The notes under the pieces are model-generated. The model searched no databases and was not told the origin of the DNA. It worked only from the letters and a program-made list of their open reading frames with translations. From Limnomonas spitsbergensis (lineage: Eukaryota > Chlorophyta > Chlorophyceae > Chlamydomonadales), in the NCBI GenBank assembly GCA_037349105.1, contig JAYJMM010000014.1:62001-126000 (forward strand): a stretch of DNA of 64,000 bases. Direction: 5' to 3'. Both the position numbers and the translations under genes were made by a program. Of the stretch, positions 11,470-20,294 are shown piece by piece (the first letter of the stretch is position 1; the number at the start of each line of letters is the position of its first letter).

Positions 11470-13128
11470 CTCAAACTAATGAGCAGACTGTGGTGCTGAG
11501 ATGTATTGCGAACGTCGTAAATACACACTAATCAGTGCTGACGGTTCGTGAAACTGCGGTTTTCGGTGACGGTGAAATGCGTATGCGCCATACGTCACGC
11601 ACGTCAAGGGGCGAGGTTCGGCAGAACGCCCAGATTACACCGCAATTACTGAAAGTTGTGCTTTCGGCCGCAATCTACCCGCTGGTCCTTGACCTCCCAA
11701 AGATCGGGCCCATCTTATCGAAAGGGCCATTGATGAAGGCCATGGTGCATGCATGCCTGGCGCACTCCTCGTCGGTGCCCCAATCAATCCTAAGAATGCG
11801 TCCACTCCCTATATGAAATATAAGATAGTCATAAGCGAGCACTTGACTCTTCCCCCAGCTCATAGGATTGTTGCCCAGTACTCGCCTCTCCACTCAATTG
11901 ATGGGACTCCCAAATTGCTTACGGCGTATTACAGTTCAAAATCTCAGTGATCGACCGCAAATAGTGTTTTTGACGAGATATCTACCCAATCCGATTTATT
12001 CGCAGCGCCCTCTTCAATGCTGGGTTATGTAGCGTGGTGCCCAAGGACTGCTGGTCGCATGATAAATTTAAGAACAGCCTCAACAAAGCTTGCTGTTTCA
12101 GGTGGTTTACAAGTTAACAAGAGGTTGTCAGGAGATACAGTATATACTGGTGTCAACCGAGGACACGGGATAAAAGATATGCTTCAGAGCGTTACAAACT
12201 CTTACCTAAGTCTTACCTAAATAGGAACATTGCATGTCAAATTATCAAGCCTACAGATTGCTTCTAATAATGGATGCAACTAGAAAACCAGCTTCATAGG
12301 CTCAATTAACTGAGCACCACCAAACTTGATCCACCGCATGTAGGCATCATGTGGTAACAACCCAAGCTCCACAATGGGGCTTTTGCCAGACCCGGGGCTA
12401 CAGCCATGACTGGAGCCTTCTTCACACACTGCGGTTCCAGCCTGCTTTTGGGAGCAACTGCTGTGGTTGTTGCGTTGGCTGGGTGCTGCGCAGGAGCCAG
12501 TGCCACCAAATGCTGCATGGCGGATTCGCTTGGCCTGAGCTGTCGAAGCTCTCATGCCTCAGGTTATTGAGACACCTGCAGTGCATAAGAGGATGGAGGG
12601 CTGAGACTTCAGGTACATGCAGGCGATCTTTGGGGCAATAACCCAATTCCTGGTACTTACTGTGATTCTGTTCAGAATGTAAATTTCTATGATTTAATAA
12701 GGCAGACGTTTGGCTGCTTCCGTAAGCTCCCCACCTAATCATTGGACTGTAGCCCGCGCCCGTCGGTCACTTCGCTTCGTCCACACCTCAACCACATCAT
12801 GGTCAAATGCTCACACAGCAATCACCAGGAGACCATGACTGATACTCTGAAGTACAATCAGTACTTTGATCATGGGCCGTTGCTTATTTTGGATGACTAT
12901 GTCACTTGCCTGGTCTCTGCTTGCATTCGTTACACTGATTGTACTTCAAAGTCTGCAACAGCTTGGTGGGTAAACACTCAAGGCAACAACAACTCGAACG
13001 GTCTGACACTGCCTCGTAAGGACCAGGTTACTAGCGCGGGCATAAACAACTTCAAGCAGAGGCGGAAGAAATCGACCCCGCTCATGTGTCAAGGCACACG
13101 AAGTTTCGAATCACGACAGGCGGACAGG
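11470..13128. other. Intergenic stretch, no confident gene
   Basis: Several frames of 60-140 codons overlap on both strands. The minus-strand frame at 11675-11893 (WGTDEECARHACTMAFINGPFDKMGP) has protein-like composition and may be a fragment of a mobile-element protein, but no family was identified. A perfect 15-bp inverted repeat (TGAAGTACAATCAGT) lies at 12848-12862 and 12934-12948, separated by 71 bp. Nothing else stands out. Confidence 0.4.
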
Positions 13129-13908
13129 CTAGGGAGCTCTGCCCTTCTCCTCCTCCCTCTTTGAAATGAGACTCATGATCTCGGCATTGTCCCGATTCAT
13201 CATCTTCATCATTTCCAATGACTGGTCCCGGAACTTCTGCGTCCCAATCTTAATCTGCTGAATAAGCTCCTTCTCCGCCTGTAGTTTTGTCTTGGTGGGA
13301 GTAGCATCCTCGGGGCACGTACAGGTCTTGCAGAACGCATGCATGGGCCTCATGGCATAGCAGCGAGGGCAGGATCTGATGTCAATCTCGTTATACCCGA
13401 TGATGCAGTACCGAAATCCGCACTCGACACACTCGGGGCGCCTCTTCGCGATTGTTTCATTCAGGGGGAGGGGGGTGGGGCTTGTGTCAGGGCTTTTGCA
13501 TCAATGAGAATGAGAATGAGAATGAGAAGGGGCGGTGTCGGAAATGTAACAGACGGCGCAGACTCACCACATATTCAGGGTCGGCAAACGACCCCGAATA
13601 GGCCCAATATCCGAGAAGCTCCTTGCAGTGCAGCGCGATCTGCAAACGGGGGACAGGGGCATCAACTAACGTGCATGCATACATGAACACACATGAACGA
13701 TCAATCTCACCTCAGACACTGTCCGGACAACTTCCTGCGTCGTGTCACCAACTTTGAAGGCAAATGCGATGTGGTCTCCATCGTCCTTGATGACGATATG
13801 CGCAATCAAGGCCTCCACGACAGCTTCTTTAACCGCAGGGCACATATTCTCCATGAAGATGGCGATATCATCGTGGATGTGTTCTTTGTAATAAATGGAT
13901 GACGCCAT
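13129..13908 (-). CDS. Three-exon zinc-ribbon protein, probable relative of 10497-11466
   Basis: Exon 1 is 13711-13908 (66 residues), exon 2 is 13568-13639 (24 residues), exon 3 runs from about 13443 to the stop at 13129. Donors are GAG|GTGAGA and GTG|GTGAGT, with acceptor GTTTGCAG for exon 2; the exon 3 acceptor (AAG|AGG) is the least certain border. Exon 3 contains two zinc-ribbon pairs (ECVECGFRYCIIGYNEIDI then SCPRC), a third CKTCTC cluster, and a charged Met-rich C-terminal helix (SLEMMKMMNRDNAEIMSLISKREEEK). The CxxC-x(5-6)-I-x-G-x-N order and the Met-rich tail parallel the upstream spliced gene, so the two may be diverged paralogues. A zinc-binding, possibly nucleic-acid-binding role is inferred only from the ribbon. 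Confidence 0.6.
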
Positions 13909-14523
13909 GGTGTTATTCCTGATTCAGACAAGCGTATGTAAGAAAGAAAGACAACGCCTGAGCGTGGCTTGAGGAATACGGGATGTAATGCACGGTTGGC
14001 ATTCAAAACCCCTGAAGGAGGGCACCAGGTTTCAGATGTTGCAACCGATTTGTATCCATACAATGACTCGCGGATAAGGCATCCCCTGTCTTCCTGCCCT
14101 GTATGCAGCTTGCATTCAGCCAGCTGTGGTGGCGGCATTAGAGTAGCTGGAGCGTGGGACAGTCACCCCGCTCGTTGACACAGGCTACGGGCGGCAGAAC
14201 ACCTGGAACTGAACACAGAAAACTTGGCTTCATGATGCCCTTGCCCCCCCCCCCCCTGCATGTCCTTATCCCTAGCCACTGAAGCACCTACATGCTTCAC
14301 CCTTGCACCTACAATATGGACCCTCCTCGCACATGCATGCTTGACACTGGGTCGCCGAGCGCTTGGTTGTACAGGCCGGCAACGCAGGCAGAGAAAACTA
14401 GTTGACTGCCGGTGTAGTGCTCCGCCCCGCTAAAGAGATGGTCGTCTACCTATGCTCTGCTATTTCTCCAGGTGTCTGTATCTTTGCATGCGCTGCGCAC
14501 CTCTGCCACACATTCGCATCGAA
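13909..14523. other. Gene-free stretch
   Basis: Contains a poly-C run (about 14245-14257). Short frames on both strands but nothing recognised. Base composition shifts towards higher GC to the right of this segment, where viral-type gene packing begins. Confidence 0.35.
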
Positions 14524-15018
14524 ATGAGCCACAGTCAAAGAAGCGCGCACACCCATCCCCCAGCATCTTGCGAGATGCGCGTGTCAGCAGCAGCACACAT
14601 GACGCCGAGAAGGCGCCACAGCCGAAGCATGCAGCGGGTGGTCGATCGATTGCAGATGCTGTACGAGCGCACGACGCCGCTTCGTGAGCGCGTCGCACTT
14701 CCCGACTCGGTACATTGGGGGGTTCGTGTCTTCATACTGCACGGCGCGGACATGTCTTCGCTCCCGTGGTTTGGTAGTGACCGCGAGCTCACACGGCTTT
14801 TGCTCGCCTGCATGGTCGGCTCTCAAAACTGGTGCTGCTTCGATCGTGTGTGGGGGGGGGACATGGCCGAGCTGTTGTGGCCCTTCCAAAATGAGAGGGG
14901 TGGGTGGAGTGGGGTGTGTCAATCAGTTGTGCGTCTGTCAGGAAGAAAGAGGTGGGATATAGGTGACGTCGGCAAGCAAACCGTCTGTGATTCCATCATC
15001 GAACCATGTCTGTCTTAA
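14524..15018 (+). CDS. Possible hypothetical protein
   Basis: A frame of about 164 residues from ATG at 14524. The middle part (RVALPDSVHWGVRVFILHG ... FGSDRELTRLLLACMV) reads like real protein. It overlaps the convergent minus-strand gene at 14938 by about 80 bp, and the opposite strand is also open over part of its length, so the call is weak. Confidence 0.3.
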   Translation: MSHSQRSAHTHPPASCEMRVSAAAHMTPRRRHSRSMQRVVDRLQMLYERTTPLRERVALPDSVHWGVRVFILHGADMSSLPWFGSDRELTRLLLACMVGSQNWCCFDRVWGGDMAELLWPFQNERGGWSGVCQSVVRLSGRKRWDIGDVGKQTVCDSIIEPCLS

Positions 15019-15423
15019 TAATCGAAATCTCTTCAACATGCGCTTTTTATCGTGACGACTGGAACACGCACGCTCCATGATGGGTACCAACCGATCGGTA
15101 ATGAGCATGGACATCGTGTCCACCGCCTCCAGCAGCTCCGATGCGGACCCTTTCTCTATGGCCAGGACCCCAGCCGCGGCTGCCTCTACGGAATTAAGAC
15201 CGGTCAGCCATTGCTGAGACAACTCAGGGTCCTCCAGGGCCCCCCAAAACACCCGGTACGATACGATGCGTTCACCCAGCGAGCGCAAATCATTGACCAC
15301 GAACGCCACCCGCGTCACGGACAGGAACATGTCCCCGAAGCGCCAGAGTGCCGGCAACCAGTGCGCACCCGCCGGAGCAACCATGTGCATGGCAGGCACT
15401 GGTTGTCTACGCGACATCGTCAT
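14938..15423 (-). CDS. Hypothetical protein, 161 residues
   Basis: Starts at ATG 15423 (or the third codon, MSRRQP). Mixed alpha-helical composition with few low-complexity features: ALWRFGDMFLSVTRVAFVVNDLRSLGERIV, then a region rich in Glu/Ala, then a basic stretch (RHDKKRMLKRFRLLRQ). No membrane span or motif recognised. Typical size and packing for a giant-virus orphan gene. Confidence 0.55.
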   Translation of the reverse strand: MTMSRRQPVPAMHMVAPAGAHWLPALWRFGDMFLSVTRVAFVVNDLRSLGERIVSYRVFWGALEDPELSQQWLTGLNSVEAAAAGVLAIEKGSASELLEAVDTMSMLITDRLVPIMERACSSRHDKKRMLKRFRLLRQTWFDDGITDGLLADVTYIPPLSS

Positions 15424-15521
15424 TTATAACGTTAGACATGCACATTTATTTTGACCTTATGTATCGAAGTTTGCGAGGCATATCAAATCTGTGTCCAATG
15501 ATGCTAAATGGGAGGGATGAT

Positions 15522-15779
15522 TTAGGGATGAGTGTGCTTTGACATGATGACGCACCCGCTAGCCAGCCCGCGCCAGCCCGTCGGATGCGTCATCATGGGA
15601 CGCGTCAGCGCGCCGTCGAACGTGGGCATCTGCAGGGTGCGAATCAGGGCCTCGATCGTTTGTGGAGAGGGGGACGTGTTGGATTCTCTTGCGTCTGCAA
15701 GGTACTGTGCGTCGGGGGGGGTGCCGGTTGGGTGCGGCATTTCACTGTTCTTCGCGCTATATCTCATGCAACCCAGCAT
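15522..15779 (-). CDS. Possible small orphan protein
   Basis: An 85-residue frame with a plausible middle helix (QTIEALIRTLQMP). An 11-bp inverted repeat (ATGATGACGCA at 15544-15554 and its complement at 15586-15596) falls inside its 3' end. The plus strand is also open, so the coding strand is uncertain. Confidence 0.25.
   Translation of the reverse strand: MLGCMRYSAKNSEMPHPTGTPPDAQYLADARESNTSPSPQTIEALIRTLQMPTFDGALTRPMMTHPTGWRGLASGCVIMSKHTHP
15544..15596. repeat. Inverted repeat, 11-bp arms
   Basis: ATGATGACGCA and its exact complement TGCGTCATCAT, separated by 31 bp of GC-rich sequence. It could form a hairpin; role unknown. Confidence 0.5.
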
Positions 15780-15885
15780 TTTTTTCGGCGGTCGCGAGTC
15801 ACCCCGTATCTGACAATTATCCTGATGTTCATGTTTCTGGAATTTCTGTATGCAGTCTCGGGCGTGTCAGCGCCCTCATGGTGGC

Positions 15886-15945
15886 ATGCAATCATGCAAT
15901 CATGCAATCATGCAATCATGCAATCATGCAATCATGCAATCATGG
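15886..15945. repeat. 9-bp tandem repeat (AATCATGCA), about 6-7 copies
   Basis: Perfect 9-bp units immediately upstream of the LRR-gene fragment that precedes the metacaspase. Because 9 is a multiple of 3, it leaves the frame open (CNHAIMQS in one frame). Confidence 0.95.
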
Positions 15946-15947
15946 GA

Positions 15948-16031
15948 CCTGCCGCCCCTGGCATCACTGACGGGCCTGTCGCACCTGCGCCTGGATGGAG
16001 GCGGATACGGTGTCAGGACCCTGTCGAGCAT
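15948..16031 (+). pseudogene. Fragment of the F-box/LRR gene, out of frame with the metacaspase
   Basis: About 83 bp here closely match the LRR gene at 49778-49860: in the relevant frame both read DL-PPL (or SPL), then SLTGLSHLRLDGG, then a VRTLS segment. The copy lies in a different frame from the metacaspase and stops being LRR-like right where the metacaspase begins. It is a displaced piece of an LRR gene, either a broken relative or the scar of a recombination that joined LRR sequence to the metacaspase 5' flank. Confidence 0.85.
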
Positions 16032-16052
16032 TTTTTTCGCGACCAAGAGGAA

Positions 16053-16817
16053 ATGCGAGGTCGGGCGCTGCTTTTCGGACTCAACTACGCGTCCTCCCCC
16101 GCACTGACACTGAAGGGGTGCGTACAGGATGCGATAAACGTCGCTGCGCACATCGAGCGCGTGCTGCGCATCCCAGCCAAGGTGTGCGTCGACGACGTGT
16201 CCACGTCAGCGCAAGCCATGGTGCTCGCCATCTACGAGCTAGCGGTGCAGTCGTACCGCGAACGTCTCGAGTTTGTGTGGTTGCACTACAGCGGGCACGG
16301 CAGCTACCTCAAGGATGCGTCGGGGGACGAGCTCGACGGAAGAGACGAATGCCTCGTACCCAGCGACTATTCGACCGCTGGCTTCATCACGGACGACTCG
16401 CTGAGCCGCCTGCTCCAGTTTTTCAACCCAAACACACGCGTGTTCATCGTAGCAGACTCGTGCCACTCGGGAACCTTGTTCGACGTCAAGTACAGCTGGT
16501 CGACCTCCCCGAAGGAACCGCCGAAAGTGGAATGCGCAAAGAGCAGCGTGCGGGCGCGCGTCGTCACCATGTCCGGGTGCCTAGACGTACAGACGTCCGC
16601 GGACGCCTACGACGTGCTCGGCGACGGCAAGTACGTGGGCGCGCTCTCGGCGTGCCTGCTGCTCGCACTCGCCGAGGAGCCTTCGGCGATGAACGACGCG
16701 TTCCTTCTTCTCAAGCTGCTGAGGGACAACCTCAGGGAACGCGGCTTTGCACAGATGCCGCTTCTGTGCAGCACGCACGATCTGGCGCACGACAAACGGA
16801 TCATCCCGGGCTTCTGA
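16053..16817 (+). CDS. Metacaspase (caspase-fold cysteine peptidase, C14)
   Basis: A 254-residue peptidase domain from the ATG at 16053 (MRGRALLFGLNY). The upstream open frame contains repeat and LRR debris, so this start is preferred. The catalytic dyad is visible: His82 in HYSGHGSY and Cys137 in DSCHSGT. The DGRDECLVPSDY segment near residue 95 has the acidic and SDY residues typical of metacaspases. There is no N-terminal prodomain or zinc finger and no long linker, so it resembles short, single-domain (type I without prodomain) metacaspases. Family members cleave after Arg/Lys and act in programmed death or protein quality control of algae and other protists. A viral copy could modulate host death, but that is inference. 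The C-terminus (HDKRIIPGF) looks complete. Confidence 0.93.
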   Translation: MRGRALLFGLNYASSPALTLKGCVQDAINVAAHIERVLRIPAKVCVDDVSTSAQAMVLAIYELAVQSYRERLEFVWLHYSGHGSYLKDASGDELDGRDECLVPSDYSTAGFITDDSLSRLLQFFNPNTRVFIVADSCHSGTLFDVKYSWSTSPKEPPKVECAKSSVRARVVTMSGCLDVQTSADAYDVLGDGKYVGALSACLLLALAEEPSAMNDAFLLLKLLRDNLRERGFAQMPLLCSTHDLAHDKRIIPGF

Positions 16818-17426
16818 ACGCGGATCTTCGCTTACTGTCAGGAGACGACGCAAACTTGGCAACCACCGTTAACTGCCGTTCGGTTGGATCGCTCCTTTTC
16901 CATCGGTCCTCCAAGCCTTAATTCGGAACTGTCAGATCATATAAAGTGGCAGGGTCATTGGACTCCTATTCATCTGCGTTCAGCTTTGTGTGCGTGCCCG
17001 ACGCACCTCCTCGACCTCGACAAGGTGCAGCGGGCGACTCAGCAGCAGCAGCAGCAGCAGCAGCGGCAGCAGCAGCAGCGGCGCCTACCTGACAAAAGGT
17101 GTGCAGCTAGATCTAATGCCGATGTTTGTCCCGGGAGCTTGCGGGGCTGCCTACCAGCTCGCGCTTCAGACGGAAAACGACGTCTAAAGCCGCCATGTCT
17201 AGCCGTTGCTTCAATGCAGCCCGCCTACACGCCGTTGCTCGCCGCCTTGCTGGCCGACATGAATGCCGAGCCGCCGGGGTCGCAAGCTCTCTGACGATGG
17301 GGAACGGGATGCCGGTGTAGTGGAAACGCCTTTGATGAAAAAATAACTGGGCTGGTCTGTGGCCAGGGCTCGGGGGATAATCGATGATCACCCCTTTCGC
17401 CCTTTGCATCGACAAACACAACACCG
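16818..17426. other. Intergenic stretch with a CAG repeat and possible small frame
   Basis: A (CAG)n/(AGC)n tract lies at about 17041-17081. A plus-strand frame (16990-17187) ends with a protein-like segment (LTKGVQLDLMPMFVPGACGA) after a poly-Ser run encoded by the repeat. It may be the remains of a small gene, but no start or family could be fixed. Confidence 0.3.
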
Positions 17427-18056
17427 CTAAACGTTGATGCTGAGCGAGGTGATGTACTTGTATCCGTCATGAACCTTTCGGGCCACAACAATACTCATGA
17501 ACTTAACGCTCTCACCGTTCGCATTCTTTAGGCCATTATTGTTATGACCTTCCACTCCGTTCCCGCGACATGAGGACTTCATAGGATTGATAGGATACCA
17601 GTTTTGCACTTCAGCAAACAAGGCCTCTGCCATCACCGTCATGGTCCCAGACAACCAGTCGACGTCTGGGTCCTTTTGGGCGCGCACCCCGTTCACTAGA
17701 ATGTTAGGCGATAGCCTCACACAGCCAGTGCTCGTGATGACGAGGCTCATAGCAGAGGAAGCCCCAGGAGGGCTGCAACTGTACACCTTGTCGTTCGACA
17801 AATCCCTCGTGAACTGGTTTTTCACAATTACCCTGGTCAATCCTTTCGGAAATGCCAAGGCGACGATGGCCGTCAACTTCTGAACCCACATGATATGTTT
17901 CATGTTGACGGGAGGTGGAGACACGACAGGTCGAGGACCGATGACCGTGGGAGATATTGACACATATCCCACTAAAATCCCAAAGAGTAGCACTCGTGGC
18001 ACGGCGTTTTTTGTTGTAAGTCGTCGAGGTGCCTTCGATCGGACTGGCGGGTCCAT
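17427..18056 (-). CDS. Single-pass membrane protein, unknown function
   Basis: The start ATG at 18056 (MDPPVRSKAPRRL) is preferred over the longer frame because the preceding codons overlap the divergent gene's upstream region. About 209 residues: a basic N-terminus, one hydrophobic segment at residues 19-36 (VPRVLLFGILVGYVSIS), then a globular part with two or three cysteines. This N-in signal-anchor layout is common in giant-virus envelope or internal-membrane proteins; no family was identified. The start codon lies about 110 bp from the divergent DUF5763-like gene, suggesting a shared promoter region. Confidence 0.6.
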   Translation of the reverse strand: MDPPVRSKAPRRLTTKNAVPRVLLFGILVGYVSISPTVIGPRPVVSPPPVNMKHIMWVQKLTAIVALAFPKGLTRVIVKNQFTRDLSNDKVYSCSPPGASSAMSLVITSTGCVRLSPNILVNGVRAQKDPDVDWLSGTMTVMAEALFAEVQNWYPINPMKSSCRGNGVEGHNNNGLKNANGESVKFMSIVVARKVHDGYKYITSLSINV

Positions 18057-18167
18057 GTAGCACACCCTCCTGGAGGCCAGAAAAAATAGGGCGCACCGGT
18101 GATGTGTCTTCAAACATAACACGTACCAGTACACGCTTCCTGTCAACTCACCAATCTCTCTCATCAT

Positions 18168-18482
18168 ATGCCTGCCTCAAACATGTCGAGCCTTCGGAGC
18201 GACATCATACACGATGTTGCCACCATGTCGGACTTGGATATCGATAAGCTTTCGGACCTGATGTCCAGGTTCGACCTCACGAGTACCTCCTCGTCGTCCC
18301 CACCATCAAGGGCCGCCACGTCAAGGGCCGCCCCAGAATCGAGGGCCGCCCCGTCCAGGGCGAAACCCGCTGCTACTCATGCCGTCTCTTGCAAACCATT
18401 GTGTAGAGGCACCACGCAGAAGGGTGCTGCTTGCGCCGCCTTCCCCATGAAAGGCACGGATTACTGCAGATCGCACTCCTAG
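18168..18482 (+). CDS. Small Cys/His zinc-binding (DUF5763-like) protein
   Basis: 104 residues. The N-terminal half is a short helix followed by a Ser/Ala/Arg-rich linker with repeated SRAAPSRA units. The C-terminus has the pattern C-x(6)TxKGxxC...YCRxH (LCRGTTQKGAAC, then TDYCRSH), which resembles the small DUF5763-type zinc-binding motif found in scattered viral and bacterial proteins. It starts divergently from the membrane-protein gene at 18056. A nucleic-acid or protein binding role is plausible but not shown. Confidence 0.55.
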   Translation: MPASNMSSLRSDIIHDVATMSDLDIDKLSDLMSRFDLTSTSSSSPPSRAATSRAAPESRAAPSRAKPAATHAVSCKPLCRGTTQKGAACAAFPMKGTDYCRSHS

Positions 18483-18500
18483 GGTGTGTGTGTGCGTGCA

Positions 18501-20042
18501 TCAGTGTATCTTTGAACTGCTTCTAAGCGTTCCTTTTTTACCCTGTACCCTCTTCTCTGCTGCGCACCCCTTCACCTGCGTGACGACGACCTCCGGGAGA
18601 CGCTCCATCGTCGTCTTGCCCCCCGCCCCCCGGTCATCGACGATTCCTGCGCGCGACTTCCAGGTCTCCGGGAATTTCGGGCGCGGCTTCCCTGTCGCAT
18701 GCTCCGCGTACAGCCTGACAATGTCGTCCATGGTGAGGAGGGTGGCGCTGGTGTCTGCGATCGCCCGCTCCTGCGCTGCGTCGAGATACCTCTGATACGT
18801 CCGGAGCTCCGACAGACAATCGAAACAGCTGCAGTACACGTTGTCTCGACCGAATACGTACTTTGCGTGTTTTTCTTCTACCTCGGAGGCGAAGCACATG
18901 CGTCGGAGATATCGGTTGTGGAAGAACACGACGCGCTCGTAGGAACCGAAGTCCCACTCCACGTCAGGCCTGCCGACGTCGGCGAGGCGGACCATCAGCC
19001 GTGTCTCCCCGGAGTTACCCGGAGGCCACACGCCAAACTTCAGGACGCCGTTGAGATAGGGCACTTTGTCGCCGTCACGCAGCGTGTAGGGCAGCCGGAA
19101 CTTGAGCATCGACAACTCAGGGCGGAGCAGCTCGACCCATCGCTTTTGCGACTGCATGTCGCGCATGACCTGCGCCTCGAAGAGCGATTGATCGCCTCCC
19201 TCGGCGTCGGATCGTATGTCGCATACGAATATCATGGGACTCTCCTTGCCGGCGAACTCCGGGCGCCGAAGCAGCGCTTCGCAAGTCGCATCGACGAAGT
19301 ATTCGTTGTGAAGCTCGAATGTGCCCGGCGGCGCCTGGCCTGACCCGCGAGGGAGAGGAGGAGGTGCCGGGCGGCTTTGTCTGAGCTGAGGGTCGAAAGA
19401 TGCGCCGTCGTAAAGTATGAATCGCACTTTCGGGAAGAGGCGGTGCAGGAGGAGCAAGTGCCTACCGGGAGCCGCACCGACGTAGACGAGCACCGGATGC
19501 GGACGGAGGGGGGTCTCGGCGTCGGCGATGCCTGCGCCGCGGCGTCCGACCGGACGCTTGGAGGGGGCTCCGTAGTATTCTGTCAGGAGCTGTACCTCAG
19601 AGATCAGCAGCTTCCGTTGCCCGAGGTGCTGGTTGATGTGTGTCAGTTCCGAACCCACCCGAGGGTCGTACGATTCTTGGGCGCACGAGCGCGGGTCGAT
19701 ATCGTCAGCGTATGACAGCGGAGCGTCCGTCTCCGAATAGACGCAGTGGCGCATGCCGGACCAAGGCACCACGTCCGGTTTGCTTCGCACGGTCTGAGCA
19801 GCAGTCGACGCGACGTCCTTGATCGGCACGGCTGTGGATGGTTGCGCGGCGGTGGGAGTTGATGCTGCCGCGGTCGTGGGTGTTGGCGGCGCAAACTTGG
19901 TCTTCCTCCGGCTAGAGGATGGACGGACTGCTGCTGCTGCTGCTGCTTTCGCTTCCGCTTCCGCTTCCGCTTCCGCCTCGAACACCGACGGTGCAAAGGT
20001 CACGCTTTTATGATTCTTGACAGCTCGGTACGTGTTGCGCAT
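18501..20042 (-). CDS. Poly(A) polymerase small subunit / cap 2'-O-methyltransferase (VP39-like)
   Basis: 513 residues. Residues 1-90 are low complexity (a run of EA repeats, poly-Ala, Thr/Ala/Pro) and absent from the family. The VP39-like core begins near residue 130: HINQHLGQRKLLISEVQLL, then the SAM-binding segment VLVYVGAAPGRH (184-195), the FILYDG strand, FVCDIRSDAEGGDQ (272-285) and LKFRLPY (313-319), which correspond to the DIR and conserved Lys regions of vaccinia VP39. In poxviruses this protein stimulates poly(A) tail extension and methylates the mRNA cap at the 2'-O position; in other giant viruses the methyltransferase role is the likelier one. It acts in the cytoplasmic viral factory. 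The long N-terminal extension is the only oddity. Confidence 0.88.
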   Translation of the reverse strand: MRNTYRAVKNHKSVTFAPSVFEAEAEAEAEAKAAAAAAVRPSSSRRKTKFAPPTPTTAAASTPTAAQPSTAVPIKDVASTAAQTVRSKPDVVPWSGMRHCVYSETDAPLSYADDIDPRSCAQESYDPRVGSELTHINQHLGQRKLLISEVQLLTEYYGAPSKRPVGRRGAGIADAETPLRPHPVLVYVGAAPGRHLLLLHRLFPKVRFILYDGASFDPQLRQSRPAPPPLPRGSGQAPPGTFELHNEYFVDATCEALLRRPEFAGKESPMIFVCDIRSDAEGGDQSLFEAQVMRDMQSQKRWVELLRPELSMLKFRLPYTLRDGDKVPYLNGVLKFGVWPPGNSGETRLMVRLADVGRPDVEWDFGSYERVVFFHNRYLRRMCFASEVEEKHAKYVFGRDNVYCSCFDCLSELRTYQRYLDAAQERAIADTSATLLTMDDIVRLYAEHATGKPRPKFPETWKSRAGIVDDRGAGGKTTMERLPEVVVTQVKGCAAEKRVQGKKGTLRSSSKIH

Positions 20043-20066
20043 GCTATGATGCTATGTGTACCCTAC

Positions 20067-20150
20067 ATACACACAGCGCAAGGAATAAAGTGTAACATGT
20101 CCCCGTCTACCATTTTGGTGTGAGCGCATCGAGATATTGCACATCTCAAG
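20067..20150 (+). mobile_element. Solo left end of the Fanzor-element family (diverged)
   Basis: Matches the shared ~75-bp left-end sequence: CATACACACAGCGCAAGGAA, then TAAAGTGTAACATG, CCGTCTACCATTTTG and a GTGAGCGCATCG tail. The CACC of the core is changed to GCGC. No coding remnant follows it. It lies just upstream of the VP39-like gene's start. Confidence 0.6.
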
Positions 20151-20294
20151 GGGGTACACCCGAGCCGCTCTGTCGGACCGGGACCCGGAACGCACGATGC
20201 GTTAAATCCGTCTCTTTCGAGCCCGCTGAACCCATCGCCGTTGATCCCGTCCCTTGCATCGGCGCCGAGGTCGGATGCACCGAGGAGAGTCGAA

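Noticed and set aside
15585..16052. Metacaspase N-terminal extension of 156 residues
   Set aside because: It translates a 9-bp repeat and an out-of-frame LRR fragment; the domain begins at the ATG at 16053.
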